Under the pieces are notes generated by a model, which made no database searches, had not been told where the DNA came from, and was given only the letters and a program-made list of their open reading frames with translations. The position numbers were made by a program, and so were the translations under genes. Positions 19,740 through 29,454 of a DNA stretch of 64,000 nt are shown here, piece after piece; the first letter of the stretch is position 1, and each line of letters starts with the position of its first letter. Source of the DNA: JBMYTN01 sp049604415 (lineage in GTDB: Bacteria; Pseudomonadota; Alphaproteobacteria; Rhodospirillales; Rhodospirillaceae); NCBI GenBank assembly GCA_049604415.1, contig JBMYTN010000005.1, positions 62,001-126,000 on the forward strand, read 5' to 3'.

Positions 19740-22700
19740 ATGTCAGAGACTTCTCCCAACCCATCCGAACAATCCCCCCTGCCGGAGGCATCAAGGTACC
19801 CCGCCCGTGCGGGGTTTGTGCATTTGCGGGTGCATTCGGCGCTGTCCATGTCCGAGGGGGCGATCAAGATCAAGGATCTGGTCGGGCTGTGCAAAAAGCA
19901 CGAGATGCCCGCGGTTGCTCTGACGGACAGCGGCAATATTTTCGGCGCACTGGAATTTTCCGTTTCCTGTGCGGAGGCGGGGATCCAACCGATCATTGGC
20001 TGCCAATTGGCGATCACCCAGCAGACCGAGGCAAGCGTTCCTGCGGAGAAGCAGCCGGATCCGGATCAGCTGGTGGTGTTGGCCAAGGATGACACCGGCT
20101 ATGAAAATTTGATGGCCCTGGTGTCTGAAGCCTTCTTGGAAACGGATTCTGGCTTGGCCCCCCAGATTGCACTGGAGAGCTTGGAGGCGGCCTCCGAGGG
20201 ATTGATCCTGCTGACCGGGTGGACTGGCGGGCCGGTGGGACGGTTGTTGCTGGAGGGCAAGCCCGAGGCGGCAGAGGCCATGCTGCGCCGTTACAAAGAG
20301 AGCTTCGGCGATCGGGTCTATGTGGAGATCCAGCGCCATGGCATGGAGGATGAGGAGCGGATTGAAGGGCAGATGCTCGATCTGGCCTATGCGCTCGATA
20401 TGCCCCTGGTCGCCACCAATGAGGCCTTCTTTCCCGGGCCAGACATGTTCGAGGCCCATGACGTCCTGATCTGCATGGCGGGCAAGACCTATCAGGACGA
20501 GCCAGACCGCCGTCGCCTGACGCCCCATCACCATTTCAAAGACGCTGCGGCGATGGAGCGGCTGTTTGCCGATCTGCCCGAGGCCATCGAGAACACTTCG
20601 ATCATCGCCCAGCGCTGTGCGGTCATGGCGGAGCGGCGCAATCCGATCCTGCCCCACAGCCCCTCGGTCAAAGGGCGCTCGGAGGAGGAGGCCCTGCGGC
20701 AGATCGCCGCAGAGTGCCTGGAAAAGCGGCTTGAGGCCCAGCTTTTCACCGATGACATGGATGCGGAGGCCCGTGAAGCCGTCGCCAAGCCCTATCGCGA
20801 ACGCCTGGAATATGAGCTCGGGGTCATCGTCCAAATGGGCTTTCCGGGTTACTTCCTGATCGTGGCCGACTTTATCCAATGGACCAAGGACCACGGCATT
20901 CCGGTGGGACCGGGGCGGGGCTCCGGAGCCGGATCCTGTGTCGCCTGGGCCTTGACCATCACCGACCTGGATCCCTTGCGCTTCGGCCTGCTGTTCGAAC
21001 GGTTCTTGAACCCGGAACGGGTGTCGATGCCCGACTTTGATATCGACTTCTGCCAGGACCGGCGGGAGGAGGTGATCCGCTATGTGCAGAAGGAATATGG
21101 CACCGACCGGGTCGCCCAGATCATCACCTTCGGAAAGCTCCAAGCCCGGGCGGTGCTGCGTTCCGTCGGGCGGGTGCTGCGCATGCCGCTCGGCTTTGTC
21201 GATAAGATTTGCAAAATGGTGCCGAATAACCCGGCCCAACCGGTGACCCTAAAGCAGGCCATCGATGGCGAACCGCAATTGCAGCGCCTGCGCGACGAGG
21301 ACGACACGGTCCGGACCATGCTCGATATCGGCATGAAGCTAGAAGGGCTGTATTCCCACGCCTCGACCCATGCCGCCGGGGTGGTGATCGGGGACCGGCC
21401 TCTGAACAAACTGGTTGCCCTGTACCGAGACCCCAATTCCGACATGCCGGTGACCCAGTTCAATATGAAATGGGTCGAGCAAGCCGGGCTGGTGAAGTTT
21501 GACTTCCTCGGCCTGAAGACCCTGACCGTGTTGCAGCGCGCCGTGGAGCTGATCAATCGCGACGATCCCGGTGCCATCGATTTGGATCGGCTGGATCTGA
21601 CCGACCGCAAAACCTTCGAGATGCTTGGGCGCGGCGACAGCGCCGGGGTGTTCCAGTTGGAAAGTTCGGGCATGCGCGATGTGCTGCGCAATATGAAGCC
21701 CGACACCCTCGAAGACATCATCGCCGTGGTGGCGCTCTACCGCCCTGGCCCGATGGACAACATCCCCAGCTATATCAAACGCAAAAAGGGCGAAGAGCCG
21801 GTCATCTATATGCATAAGGATCTGGAACCGATCCTGAAAGAAACCTATGGCATCATGATCTATCAGGAGCAGGTCATGCAGGCCGCCCAGATCATGGCGG
21901 GCTATTCCTTGGGCGGAGCCGATTTGCTGCGCCGGGCCATGGGCAAAAAGATCAAGGAGGCCATGGATAAGGAGCGGGAGAAATTCTGCGTCGGTTCCGA
22001 GAAAAACGGCACCTCCCGGGCCAAGGCCAGCGAGGTCTTTGACCAAATCGCCAAATTCGCCGGTTATGGCTTCAACAAATCCCACGCGGCTGCCTATGCC
22101 CTGGTGGCCTACCAAACCGCCTTTCTGAAGGCGAACTACCCGGTGGCCTTTATGGCGGCTGTCATGACCTATGACATGCACAACACCGATAAGCTGGCGG
22201 CCTCCAAGGTCGAGCTCGACCGGCTTGGCATCCCCTTGCTGCCACCGGACGTCAACGCATCTGACAGCCGCTTTGATGTGCAAAAAGCCCCTGGTCGCCC
22301 GGTATGGGGGGTGCGCTATGCCCTGGGCGCGCTGAAGAATGTGGGCGAGACGGCCATGAAAGCCCTGGTGGAGGAACGCAGCACCAACGGGCCTTTTGCC
22401 TCCCTGGAAGACTTCGTCAACCGCATGGATCCACGCCAGATCAATAAGCGCATGCTGGAAAACCTGATCAAGGCCGGAGCGCTGGATGGCTTTGATACCG
22501 ACCGGGGCCTGTTGCTGCACAATGTGGAGACCATCCTGCGCCATGCCCAGCTGGCCGCTGAAGAACGGTCCTCCGACCAGGGCGGTTTGTTTGCCGCCTT
22601 CGGCGATGCCCCGGGCTCCGGTGCGGCGCTGGCCGGGATCCGACTGGTGCCCCAGCCCGATGGCGAGGAATGGACCGTCAGCCGCACCTTGGAGTTCGAG

Positions 22701-23306
22701 CGCGAGGCCATGGGCTTTTACCTCTCCGCCCATCCGCTGGACGCCTATAAGGACAATCTCGCCCGGGTCGGCACCATCCGACTGGCCGATCTGCCTGGGC
22801 ATTTGCGCCGCACCACCGGCAGCGCCACCGTCAAACTCGCCGTACTCCCCGGGGCGCGCAAAGAACGCAACAGCGCCAAATCCGGCAACCGTTATGCCTT
22901 TGTCGAGCTTTCCGATGCCAGCGGCCTCGGCGAGGCCATGTTCTTCCAAGAGGTCCTTGGCCAAAGCCGCGAAATGCTCGACAGCGGCGCGGCACTCCTG
23001 GTCCATGCGGGGGCCCGCCTAGAGGGCGAAGAGGTCAAACTCACCGCCCAACGGGTCGAAAGTCTCGACAAAGCCATCGCTTCCGCCGCCACCATGATCC
23101 GCCTGGAAGTCGACAGCCCCAAACCCGTCGACCGGATCAAAACCGTGCTCAGCGCCGATCCGCGCGGCAACAAAAAAGTGGTCATCACCGCGATCCTCGA
23201 AGACCGCAAAGTCGATCTACCCCTGCCGACGAAATACGCCATCCGACCCACAACCCTGGCCGCCCTGCGCGACATCGCCGGCATCACCTCCATCGAAGAA
23301 GCCTAG
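19740..23306 (+). CDS. dnaE: DNA polymerase III subunit alpha
   Basis: This is the replicative polymerase catalytic subunit. The 1188-residue protein has an N-terminal PHP domain (FVHLRVHSALSMSEGAI), the C-family palm with PDFDIDF (D432, D434 and D436), GPGRGSGAGS, and the fingers and beta-binding regions. An OB-fold lies near the C-terminus (about residues 1000-1090). The length is normal for DnaE1. ATG 19740 is preferred to TTG 19734. Downstream lie three tandem 37-bp repeats rather than an obvious terminator. Confidence 0.97.
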   Translation: MSETSPNPSEQSPLPEASRYPARAGFVHLRVHSALSMSEGAIKIKDLVGLCKKHEMPAVALTDSGNIFGALEFSVSCAEAGIQPIIGCQLAITQQTEASVPAEKQPDPDQLVVLAKDDTGYENLMALVSEAFLETDSGLAPQIALESLEAASEGLILLTGWTGGPVGRLLLEGKPEAAEAMLRRYKESFGDRVYVEIQRHGMEDEERIEGQMLDLAYALDMPLVATNEAFFPGPDMFEAHDVLICMAGKTYQDEPDRRRLTPHHHFKDAAAMERLFADLPEAIENTSIIAQRCAVMAERRNPILPHSPSVKGRSEEEALRQIAAECLEKRLEAQLFTDDMDAEAREAVAKPYRERLEYELGVIVQMGFPGYFLIVADFIQWTKDHGIPVGPGRGSGAGSCVAWALTITDLDPLRFGLLFERFLNPERVSMPDFDIDFCQDRREEVIRYVQKEYGTDRVAQIITFGKLQARAVLRSVGRVLRMPLGFVDKICKMVPNNPAQPVTLKQAIDGEPQLQRLRDEDDTVRTMLDIGMKLEGLYSHASTHAAGVVIGDRPLNKLVALYRDPNSDMPVTQFNMKWVEQAGLVKFDFLGLKTLTVLQRAVELINRDDPGAIDLDRLDLTDRKTFEMLGRGDSAGVFQLESSGMRDVLRNMKPDTLEDIIAVVALYRPGPMDNIPSYIKRKKGEEPVIYMHKDLEPILKETYGIMIYQEQVMQAAQIMAGYSLGGADLLRRAMGKKIKEAMDKEREKFCVGSEKNGTSRAKASEVFDQIAKFAGYGFNKSHAAAYALVAYQTAFLKANYPVAFMAAVMTYDMHNTDKLAASKVELDRLGIPLLPPDVNASDSRFDVQKAPGRPVWGVRYALGALKNVGETAMKALVEERSTNGPFASLEDFVNRMDPRQINKRMLENLIKAGALDGFDTDRGLLLHNVETILRHAQLAAEERSSDQGGLFAAFGDAPGSGAALAGIRLVPQPDGEEWTVSRTLEFEREAMGFYLSAHPLDAYKDNLARVGTIRLADLPGHLRRTTGSATVKLAVLPGARKERNSAKSGNRYAFVELSDASGLGEAMFFQEVLGQSREMLDSGAALLVHAGARLEGEEVKLTAQRVESLDKAIASAATMIRLEVDSPKPVDRIKTVLSADPRGNKKVVITAILEDRKVDLPLPTKYAIRPTTLAALRDIAGITSIEEA

Positions 23307-23417
23307 CCCCATGCGGGGCAGGCTTGATGCTTCCCAGCAGGGGCCCCATGCGGAGCAGGCTTGATGCTTCCCAGCAGGGGCCCCATGCGGAGCAGGCCTG
23401 ATGCTCCCCAGTAGGGG
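23307..23417 (+). repeat. Three tandem 37-bp repeats, each able to form a hairpin
   Basis: The units are 23307-23343, 23344-23380 and 23381-23417. Each begins CCCCATGCGG and ends CAGYAGGGG. Units 1 and 2 differ at a single base, and unit 3 has a few more changes. Within each unit CCCC(A)TGC can pair with GCAGGGG, and AGCA with TGCT. The array begins immediately after the dnaE stop codon and contains no unique spacers, so it is not CRISPR. Confidence 0.9.
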
Positions 23418-23537
23418 GAGGTGGTGCGGCGTAGAAGGGCAACGCGTCAAAACAGGGCCGGTGACCGGTGGATTGGATGCCTGCAGTAAGGCAATTTTTA
23501 AAGTCACTTCTCTCTTAATGGGTTTTCATTCCCATCA

Positions 23538-23556
23538 AAGCACGATAAAAGTGCTT
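23538..23556. promoter_or_regulatory. Inverted repeat upstream of the PHB-depolymerase-like gene
   Basis: AAGCAC (23538-23543) and GTGCTT (23551-23556) flank a 7-nt AT-rich centre, 41 bases before the start codon. It may be an operator or a 5'-UTR hairpin. The flanks (about 23490-23540) are AT-rich and could hold the promoter. Confidence 0.35.
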
Positions 23557-23596
23557 CGCGAATGCAGCATGTTGGATCCAGCGGGGAGAGCGGAGC

Positions 23597-24742
23597 ATGG
23601 TCAGGATGTCTCGAATGGCGAAACGGGGCGGTGCAATCGGGTTGGCCCTGGGCCTCATCGGTGCAAGTGCCTCTGTTGGTCATGCCGCTGATTGGCAAGC
23701 CGAAGGCGTCCCAATCCCGCGCCTCTCCATCGACATGGACACCATCACCGTTTCCGGAATCTCCTCCGGAGCCTTCATGGCCAACCAGCTCCATGTCGCC
23801 GAATCAGCCACCTTCCAAGGGGCCGGGCTGGTTGCCGGTGGCCTTTATGGCTGCTCGGTCAGCACCACCGTCGGCAAGACCATCTATTCCACCGCGACCC
23901 GGGCCATCGGACCCTGCATGAGCCAACCAACAATCTTGGAAGGCGTTGACCATTTCCTGAAATGGGCCCGCGAGTTTGAGGAAAAAGGCCTGATCGATCC
24001 TTTGGAAAACTTGGATGGCGATCCGATCTATCTGTTCACCGGGCGCGCCGACACCGTGGTGGCCACCAAAACCGTGGACACCGCAAAAGAGTTTTATGAC
24101 GCGCTCAATGCCAAGACCACCTATGTCGATCGGGTGCCGCCCAGCGCCGGACCAGATGAGCGCGCCGGGCACTCTTTCATCACCGTGGATGAGGGCAATC
24201 CGGACTGCTCGGCGGAAAAGGTGCCCTATGTCAATGCCTGCAATTATGACCAGGCCGGGGTGATTTTAAAAACCTTGCTTGGAGATGATCTGAACCCGCC
24301 GGGACCCAGCCTTGGTGGCACCTTAAGCGCCTTCGACCAAACGCTCTACACCCCTGGCGGCGAAAAGAAAGCCAAAGACCAAGGCATCTGGCATACCGGC
24401 TTTGTCTATATCCCACAAAGCTGCTCTGCGGCCGGAGCCAATTGCAAACTTCATGTTGCGCTGCATGGGTGCAAACAATCCGATCAGAACCTGGGCAAGG
24501 ACGACAAGTTCTATAATCTGATCGGCATGAACCAATGGGCCGACACCAACAACATCGTGGTGCTCTATCCCCAGGCCCGCACGGTTTCTGCCTCCTTTAC
24601 CGTGCCGCTGACCGCCATCAACCCGGAAGGCTGCTGGAACTGGTGGGGCTATGGTTTGGACAGCAATTACCTGGTCAAATCCGGCGACCAGATCTCTGCG
24701 ATCATGCGGATGATCGACGCCATGGACGCCAGTGCCGATTAA
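23597..24742 (+). CDS. Secreted poly(3-hydroxybutyrate) depolymerase-like esterase
   Basis: This is a 381-residue alpha/beta-hydrolase with a signal peptide ending near VGHA-AD (residue 30), so it acts outside the cytoplasm. The lipase box GISSG gives nucleophile S56. D152 (FTGRADTVV) and H192 (RAGHSF) are plausible triad partners, and ALHGCKQS resembles the oxyanion-hole segment. The features fit PHB depolymerases with an N-terminal lipase box, of the kind reported as periplasmic PhaZ in Rhodospirillum. No substrate-binding domain is seen at the C-terminus, which argues against crystalline PHB as substrate. It is a single gene with its own leader and a terminator after it. Confidence 0.8.
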   Translation: MVRMSRMAKRGGAIGLALGLIGASASVGHAADWQAEGVPIPRLSIDMDTITVSGISSGAFMANQLHVAESATFQGAGLVAGGLYGCSVSTTVGKTIYSTATRAIGPCMSQPTILEGVDHFLKWAREFEEKGLIDPLENLDGDPIYLFTGRADTVVATKTVDTAKEFYDALNAKTTYVDRVPPSAGPDERAGHSFITVDEGNPDCSAEKVPYVNACNYDQAGVILKTLLGDDLNPPGPSLGGTLSAFDQTLYTPGGEKKAKDQGIWHTGFVYIPQSCSAAGANCKLHVALHGCKQSDQNLGKDDKFYNLIGMNQWADTNNIVVLYPQARTVSASFTVPLTAINPEGCWNWWGYGLDSNYLVKSGDQISAIMRMIDAMDASAD

Positions 24743-24770
24743 TCCAACACCTGCAAATATTGCACTGACG

Positions 24771-24805
24771 CGGGAGGCCCCCGATATGGAAGGCCTCCCG
24801 TTTTT
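24771..24805 (+). terminator. Rho-independent terminator after the PHB-depolymerase-like gene
   Basis: CGGGAGGCC (24771-24779) pairs perfectly with GGCCTCCCG (24792-24800) and is followed by TTTTT. Confidence 0.9.
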
Positions 24806-24853
24806 GTTTGTTCGTCCCGATGGATCAGGCCCAATGGATCAGGAGTCACAGGA

Positions 24854-25183
24854 ATGACCGAGATTGACCCCCAAACCAAACTGGAATTGGAAGCGGCGGC
24901 CTTTCGCGGTCTGGTGGCCCATCTGCAGAAACGGACCGATGTGCAAAACATCGACCTGATGACCCTGTCGGGCTTTTGCCGCAACTGCCTGTCAAAATGG
25001 TATCTGGCGGCGGCCCGAGACAAAGGCATTGCCATGGAAATGGACGAGGCCAAACAGGTCGTCTATGGCATGCCGCCAGGTGAGTGGAAGCAGAACTACC
25101 AAACCCCGGCCAGCCCGGAAAAGCAGGCGGCCTATGAAGCCTCGACCCCCGGCCATGCGGTGATCGAGATCAAAGAGGTATAG
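24854..25183 (+). CDS. DUF1244 family protein
   Basis: This is a small soluble protein (109 residues) of a conserved proteobacterial family without an assigned function. The diagnostic stretch FRGLVAHLQKRTDVQNIDLM is followed by SGFCRNCLSKWYLAAA (a CxxC pair) and YGMPPGEWKQNYQ. It is flanked by a terminator upstream and a convergent minus-strand gene 12 bases downstream, so it is probably monocistronic. Confidence 0.85.
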   Translation: MTEIDPQTKLELEAAAFRGLVAHLQKRTDVQNIDLMTLSGFCRNCLSKWYLAAARDKGIAMEMDEAKQVVYGMPPGEWKQNYQTPASPEKQAAYEASTPGHAVIEIKEV

Positions 25184-25195
25184 GCTGCCCGGGCT

Positions 25196-27115
25196 TTACA
25201 TCCGAAATCCGGACAGCACATTACGCAGCGCCCCGCGCCGCAATTCGATATTGCCCAGCGAGCGGGCCATGCTCTGATCTGATCGGCTGCGCAGGACCAC
25301 AAACTGGCGCGGATGAACCGAGGCACGGGCCACCCCCAATGCGTCCACCGGCAGTTCCTCAATGCGGCTGATCTCATTGGCCAGATCTTCCGCCCATACC
25401 GCATAGCCCAACGAACTGAGATGCATGCCATCTAGGCTGAACAATCCGCCGCTGCGCAAAGCCCAGTTGCGGCGTTTGATCTCATGGGAGGTGCTCGGCC
25501 AATTGTTCAGCGCCAGATCCCCTTGGCTCGGCCGGACCTCCGGCGGGTCACGCAGGAACACCAGCGGATAGGAATAGGCCTGGGTTTCCGTCGGATGGTG
25601 CTTGGCGTCATAACGCCGGCCCAGGCTTTCCAAATCATAGAGATGGAATTGCGGACCGGCGGAAGTGGCATTGGCCGCTGCGACCAGATCCCGCAAGGCC
25701 CCGTTGATCTCAGAGATCAATTGGTCGGCTCGTTTGACCTCCTTCCCGCTCAGCGTTGCACCGCCCGACAGGCCCAGGAAGGGCGTATAGGCGGGATAAT
25801 AGCCATCCGCTCCGGGGGTCAGGGCGTTGGAGCCGTCCGGCTGGCCGTAAAAGGTCGCGGTGACCGGTTGCCCGTCGATCCGGCGCGGTTGGTTCGGAAT
25901 CAAATTGGCCGGAAAACTGGGCGGCATCAGGCTGTTGAGATACACATGCTCCGGCCCGTTGGGAACATTCAGCGCCGCGATCAGAGCCTCGGCCTGGGCC
26001 AGGAAATGGGGTCCGATGGCCTGCGCAATCGACAGATCAGCGATGCGATGCTCGCTATCGCCCTCATAGGCGCAGCCCGACAGGGGACGGCCTTCGAAGG
26101 CAAAGCGATAGACCCCGTGATTGGCCCCAATGGAAATCAACAGCCGCTTTGGCTGACGCAGCAGGACCTGCTCGACCGCTGTTAAGTTTTGAAACGCCTT
26201 CAGACCATAGGGGTTCAAGACGAATCGGGCATTGGTCAGGAAAAAACCTTCACCGAAATCGGAAAAACCGCCCGCCGAGGAGCCCCGCATCCGCTCGATC
26301 AGCGAGGAGCCGCCGGGATCCGCCACCTGCCATGGGGCTAGGTCTGTATTGGGCCTGGGGGCGTTATCGGGCAGGGGCGCGCGGGTCAGGATCGCTTCGG
26401 CTCGGGCCGGGGTCAGGGTTAGCAGATGGTCAACCCGTCCACTCAGGTAGGCCAGATTATGTGGCACAGCTGGTCCGTCTGCGGTCGACCAAGTACCGTT
26501 CGGGGTTTCATACAAAACATAAGAGGTCTTGCCGAAGCCATTGCCTTGACGACCAAAAACCTCGCTTAAGGAGGCGCCGGTCTCCAGATATTGTTCCAGA
26601 TCCAGGCCAAAACGTCCGGGTCGGGTTTCGCTCGCCCCATCGCGGATCGGCACTGTGACACTGTCAGGGTAGGGTGGGCCGAAGAAGCCCTGTTGGCCCA
26701 TTGCCGGATCATAGCGATTGATCCGGTTCCAGCTTTGTCGGTCAATGGGCAGGGCCCCCAAGCGCAAGGCGACCAGCGAGGGGACGCTGTGGTCGGACAG
26801 CCAGCGGGAAATTGTCAGCGAGCGCACTCCGTTATAGAGGGAATCGCCAATGGCCATGACCTCCGGACGCATCAGACCCTGCTCGGTCAGAAACTGCTGA
26901 GCGGCGGCTTTGTCAGCCTGTAACAGCGCCGGGTCCCGATCATCAAAGCCAACCAGGGTTTTCGCCCGCTGAGCCAGGACCTCCGGGGCCTTGTCTTGGG
27001 CGCAGGCCGCTTCCGGGCTGCCCGGCGGCGGGGCCATATCAGGCAGCAGCTCACAGGCTCCCAGTACCAAAGGCACCAGCAACAGACCGGGAAGGCGGAT
27101 CTTGGCGGGGACCAT
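25196..27115 (-). CDS. Large SGNH/GDSL-hydrolase-like lipoprotein
   Basis: This is a 639-residue predicted lipoprotein. A signal peptide ends in lipobox LGAC with acylated Cys21. SGNH blocks are visible: AIGDSLYNG with Ser92 (block I), ISIGANHG (block III) and DGMHLSSLGYAVWA near residue 575 (block V, Asp/His). The fold is therefore probably an esterase or acyl/acetyl hydrolase anchored in the envelope. Several hundred residues separate blocks I and III, far more than in typical GDSL enzymes, so insert domains are likely. The substrate is unknown. The start fits the signal peptide, and the gene is divergent from rpsB. Confidence 0.7.
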   Translation of the reverse strand: MVPAKIRLPGLLLVPLVLGACELLPDMAPPPGSPEAACAQDKAPEVLAQRAKTLVGFDDRDPALLQADKAAAQQFLTEQGLMRPEVMAIGDSLYNGVRSLTISRWLSDHSVPSLVALRLGALPIDRQSWNRINRYDPAMGQQGFFGPPYPDSVTVPIRDGASETRPGRFGLDLEQYLETGASLSEVFGRQGNGFGKTSYVLYETPNGTWSTADGPAVPHNLAYLSGRVDHLLTLTPARAEAILTRAPLPDNAPRPNTDLAPWQVADPGGSSLIERMRGSSAGGFSDFGEGFFLTNARFVLNPYGLKAFQNLTAVEQVLLRQPKRLLISIGANHGVYRFAFEGRPLSGCAYEGDSEHRIADLSIAQAIGPHFLAQAEALIAALNVPNGPEHVYLNSLMPPSFPANLIPNQPRRIDGQPVTATFYGQPDGSNALTPGADGYYPAYTPFLGLSGGATLSGKEVKRADQLISEINGALRDLVAAANATSAGPQFHLYDLESLGRRYDAKHHPTETQAYSYPLVFLRDPPEVRPSQGDLALNNWPSTSHEIKRRNWALRSGGLFSLDGMHLSSLGYAVWAEDLANEISRIEELPVDALGVARASVHPRQFVVLRSRSDQSMARSLGNIELRRGALRNVLSGFRM

Positions 27116-27190
27116 GACAGAAGCTCCGGGTTATGTGGTTGCCGATGTAAGTATATCGAGCGCTTGAGGGTTAAAACAACCCAGGACCCT

Positions 27191-27241
27191 GTTCTCTGGG
27201 TGAGAACGGCCCTTGCCATCGCTGTCATGAAAGAGTAAGTA
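27191..27241 (+). promoter_or_regulatory. Candidate rpsB promoter with upstream dyad
   Basis: TTGCCA (27213-27218) and TAAGTA (27236-27241) are spaced 17 bp. Just upstream is a perfect dyad GTTCTC-TGGGT-GAGAAC (27191-27207). A start point near 27248 would give a roughly 130-nt rpsB leader. Confidence 0.4.
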
Positions 27242-27375
27242 CCCCTCCATCACACACGCAGTTGCTTTGCGGCAGGGCGGGAGACATCCGCGCCTGCTGT
27301 TCCGGTGTCCTGGGTTTCCGGGATCACAGTTGGCACTGCGGAGGCAGAACCGGAAAAAGAAAGGATGCGGAGCGC

Positions 27376-28221
27376 ATGACTTTGCCCGCGTTTACCATGC
27401 GTCAGCTCGTGGAAGCTGGCTGCCACTTTGGTCACCATACCCGTCGTTGGAACCCGAAAATGGCCCCGTTCCTGTATGGCCAACGGGACAATGTGCACAT
27501 CATTGATCTGCAGCAAACCGTGCCGATGCTCTATCGTGGCATGGAAGCCGTGCGCCAAGTCACGGCGGCCGGTGGTCGCGTGCTGTTTGTTGGCACCAAG
27601 CGTCAGGCCCAGGAAATCGTCGCCGATGCCGCCCGGCGTTGCGGCCAGTATTACGTCAATCACCGCTGGCTTGGCGGCATGTTGACCAACTGGAAGACCG
27701 TGTCCCACTCCATCCGTCGGTTGCGCGAGCTGGAAGAAAAGTTTGACGCCGGTGATCTGGGTGGTCTGACCAAAAAGGAACAGCTGAACCTGTCCCGGGA
27801 AAAGGACAAGCTGGAGCTGGTTCTGGGCGGCATCAAAGATATGGGCGGTCTGCCCGATTTGCTGTTCATCATCGATGTGGTCAAAGAAGACCTCGCGGTG
27901 ACTGAAGCCAACCGCTTGGGCATTCCGGTGGTGGCCGTGGTTGACAGCAATGCCGACCCCGATGGCATCACCTTCCCGATCCCGGGCAATGACGACGCCA
28001 TTCGCGCCATCCAGACCTATTGCGATCTGGTCTCCGGTGCGGTGCTGTCCGGCCTGCAGGAAGAAATGGCCGCCGCTGGCATCGACGTTGGCGCAGCTGA
28101 AGAAGCCCCGGAAGAGCTGGCAACCGAAGAAGCCGCTCCGGCGGAAGAGGCTGCTGCTGAAGCCGCCCCGGCTGAAGACGCTCCGGCAGCCACCGAAGAG
28201 CAAGCCGCTCCGGAAGCCTGA
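27376..28221 (+). CDS. rpsB: 30S ribosomal protein S2
   Basis: This is a 30S subunit protein needed for S1 binding and initiation. The 281-residue protein starts [29 protein letters not shown], a classic S2 N-terminus, and ends its core at [10 protein letters not shown] 45-residue tail rich in Ala, Glu and Pro follows, longer than in E. coli but common in alphaproteobacteria. ATG 27376 matches the family start. tsf is downstream after a 244-bp spacer with hairpins. Confidence 0.97.
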   Translation: MTLPAFTMRQLVEAGCHFGHHTRRWNPKMAPFLYGQRDNVHIIDLQQTVPMLYRGMEAVRQVTAAGGRVLFVGTKRQAQEIVADAARRCGQYYVNHRWLGGMLTNWKTVSHSIRRLRELEEKFDAGDLGGLTKKEQLNLSREKDKLELVLGGIKDMGGLPDLLFIIDVVKEDLAVTEANRLGIPVVAVVDSNADPDGITFPIPGNDDAIRAIQTYCDLVSGAVLSGLQEEMAAAGIDVGAAEEAPEELATEEAAPAEEAAAEAAPAEDAPAATEEQAAPEA

Positions 28222-28223
28222 TC

Positions 28224-28338
28224 GACCGATTTCCGGTCAACTGAGTCTTGATCTTCGACGGTCCAGGGTGCAAAACCTGGGCCGTCAAAGATGTGAATGT
28301 GAAGCGGGGGTGCAGGCCAAAACCCGCGCCCCCGCTTC
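28224..28338 (+). promoter_or_regulatory. Three consecutive hairpins in the rpsB-tsf spacer
   Basis: Hairpin 1 is GACCG-N5-CGGTC (28224-28238). Hairpin 2 is an 11-bp stem with a G-U pair, GACGGTCCAGG with CCTGGGCCGTC (28257-28286). Hairpin 3 is a 10-bp stem GAAGCGGGGG with CCCCCGCTTC (28301-28338). None has a proper U-run, so they look like processing or partial-termination structures that set the S2:EF-Ts ratio. Confidence 0.55.
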
Positions 28339-28465
28339 TTCATCCTTCCGCACCCCCCTTATATGGTCTTGGCCCTCCGGGATACCGGATGCTGCTGGCC
28401 GCTTGGGATGACGGAGGGATGGTTGCTTGAACCCACCCTACAGACTGAACCAAGGGGACGTTACT

Positions 28466-29395
28466 ATGGCCGCGATCACCGCCGCCCTCGTCAAGAGCCT
28501 GCGCGAAGCCACCGGCGCTGGCATGATGGACTGCAAAAAAGCCCTGACCGAAACCGACGGGGATGTGGATGCCGCCACCGATTGGCTGCGCACCAAAGGC
28601 CTCGCCGCAGCTGCCAAAAAGGCGGGCCGGACCGCTTCTGAAGGTCTGGTCGGGGTGACCACCGCCGGGACCGTTGGCGCCGTCGTGGAAATGAATGCGG
28701 AAACCGATTTCGTGGCCCGCAATGACAAGTTCCAGGCCTTCGTCACCGATCTCTCCAAGCTGGCCCTGGACACCAAGGGCGATCTAGAGGCCTTGAAGGC
28801 TGCCACCTTCCCGGATGCAGAAGGGCGGACCGTTGATGGCCAAGTCACCCATATGATCGCGACCATTGGCGAAAACATGACCCTGCGCCGCAGCGCCGGT
28901 CTGTCCGTCGAGGCTGGTGTCATTGGGTCCTACATCCACAATTCCGTGGCCCCGGGTCTGGGCAAGATCGGTGTCCTGGTTGGCTTGTCCTCCACCGGCG
29001 ATGCCGACAAGCTGGAAGCTTTTGCCAAGCAGCTGGCCATGCATGTGGCCGCCGCCACGCCGCTGTTTGCCACCATCGCCGAAGTCGATCCGGACGCCCT
29101 GGCCCGCGAGCGGGAAGTTCAGACCGCCAAGGCCAAGGAATCCGGCAAGCCCGACAACATCGTTGAAAAGATGGTCGAAGGCCGCCTGCGGAAATATTAT
29201 GAAGAAGTGGTTCTGCTGGAACAGGTCTCCATGATCGATGGTGAAACCAAGATCAGCAAGCAAATCGACGCCCTGGCCAAAGAGGTCGGTGCGCCGGTCG
29301 AACTGGCTGGCTTCGTTCGCTTCCAGCTCGGCGACGGTGTCGAGAAGGAAGAAGAAGATTTCGCCTCTGAGGTTGCCAAGCAGCTTTCCAAGTAA
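28466..29395 (+). CDS. tsf: Elongation factor Ts
   Basis: This protein regenerates EF-Tu-GTP during translation. The 309-residue protein begins [27 protein letters not shown], the UBA-like N-terminal module. It has the core [14 protein letters not shown] and the C-terminal VLLEQ segment. ATG 28466 is chosen from family alignment and the AAGGGGA upstream. A strong terminator follows. Confidence 0.97.
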   Translation: MAAITAALVKSLREATGAGMMDCKKALTETDGDVDAATDWLRTKGLAAAAKKAGRTASEGLVGVTTAGTVGAVVEMNAETDFVARNDKFQAFVTDLSKLALDTKGDLEALKAATFPDAEGRTVDGQVTHMIATIGENMTLRRSAGLSVEAGVIGSYIHNSVAPGLGKIGVLVGLSSTGDADKLEAFAKQLAMHVAAATPLFATIAEVDPDALAREREVQTAKAKESGKPDNIVEKMVEGRLRKYYEEVVLLEQVSMIDGETKISKQIDALAKEVGAPVELAGFVRFQLGDGVEKEEEDFASEVAKQLSK

Positions 29396-29422
29396 TCTCT
29401 CCTCATGTGCTGAGCAGAGCGT

Positions 29423-29454
29423 AAAGGGCGGCATCGGGATGCCGCCCTTTTTTT
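29423..29454 (+). terminator. Rho-independent terminator after tsf
   Basis: AAAGGGCGGCATC (29423-29435) and GATGCCGCCCTTT (29438-29450) form a perfect stem, with a T-run running through 29454. Confidence 0.93.

Noticed and set aside
23307..23417. Tandem repeats considered as a short CRISPR array.
   Set aside because: Units are contiguous without unique spacers, and no cas genes are nearby.
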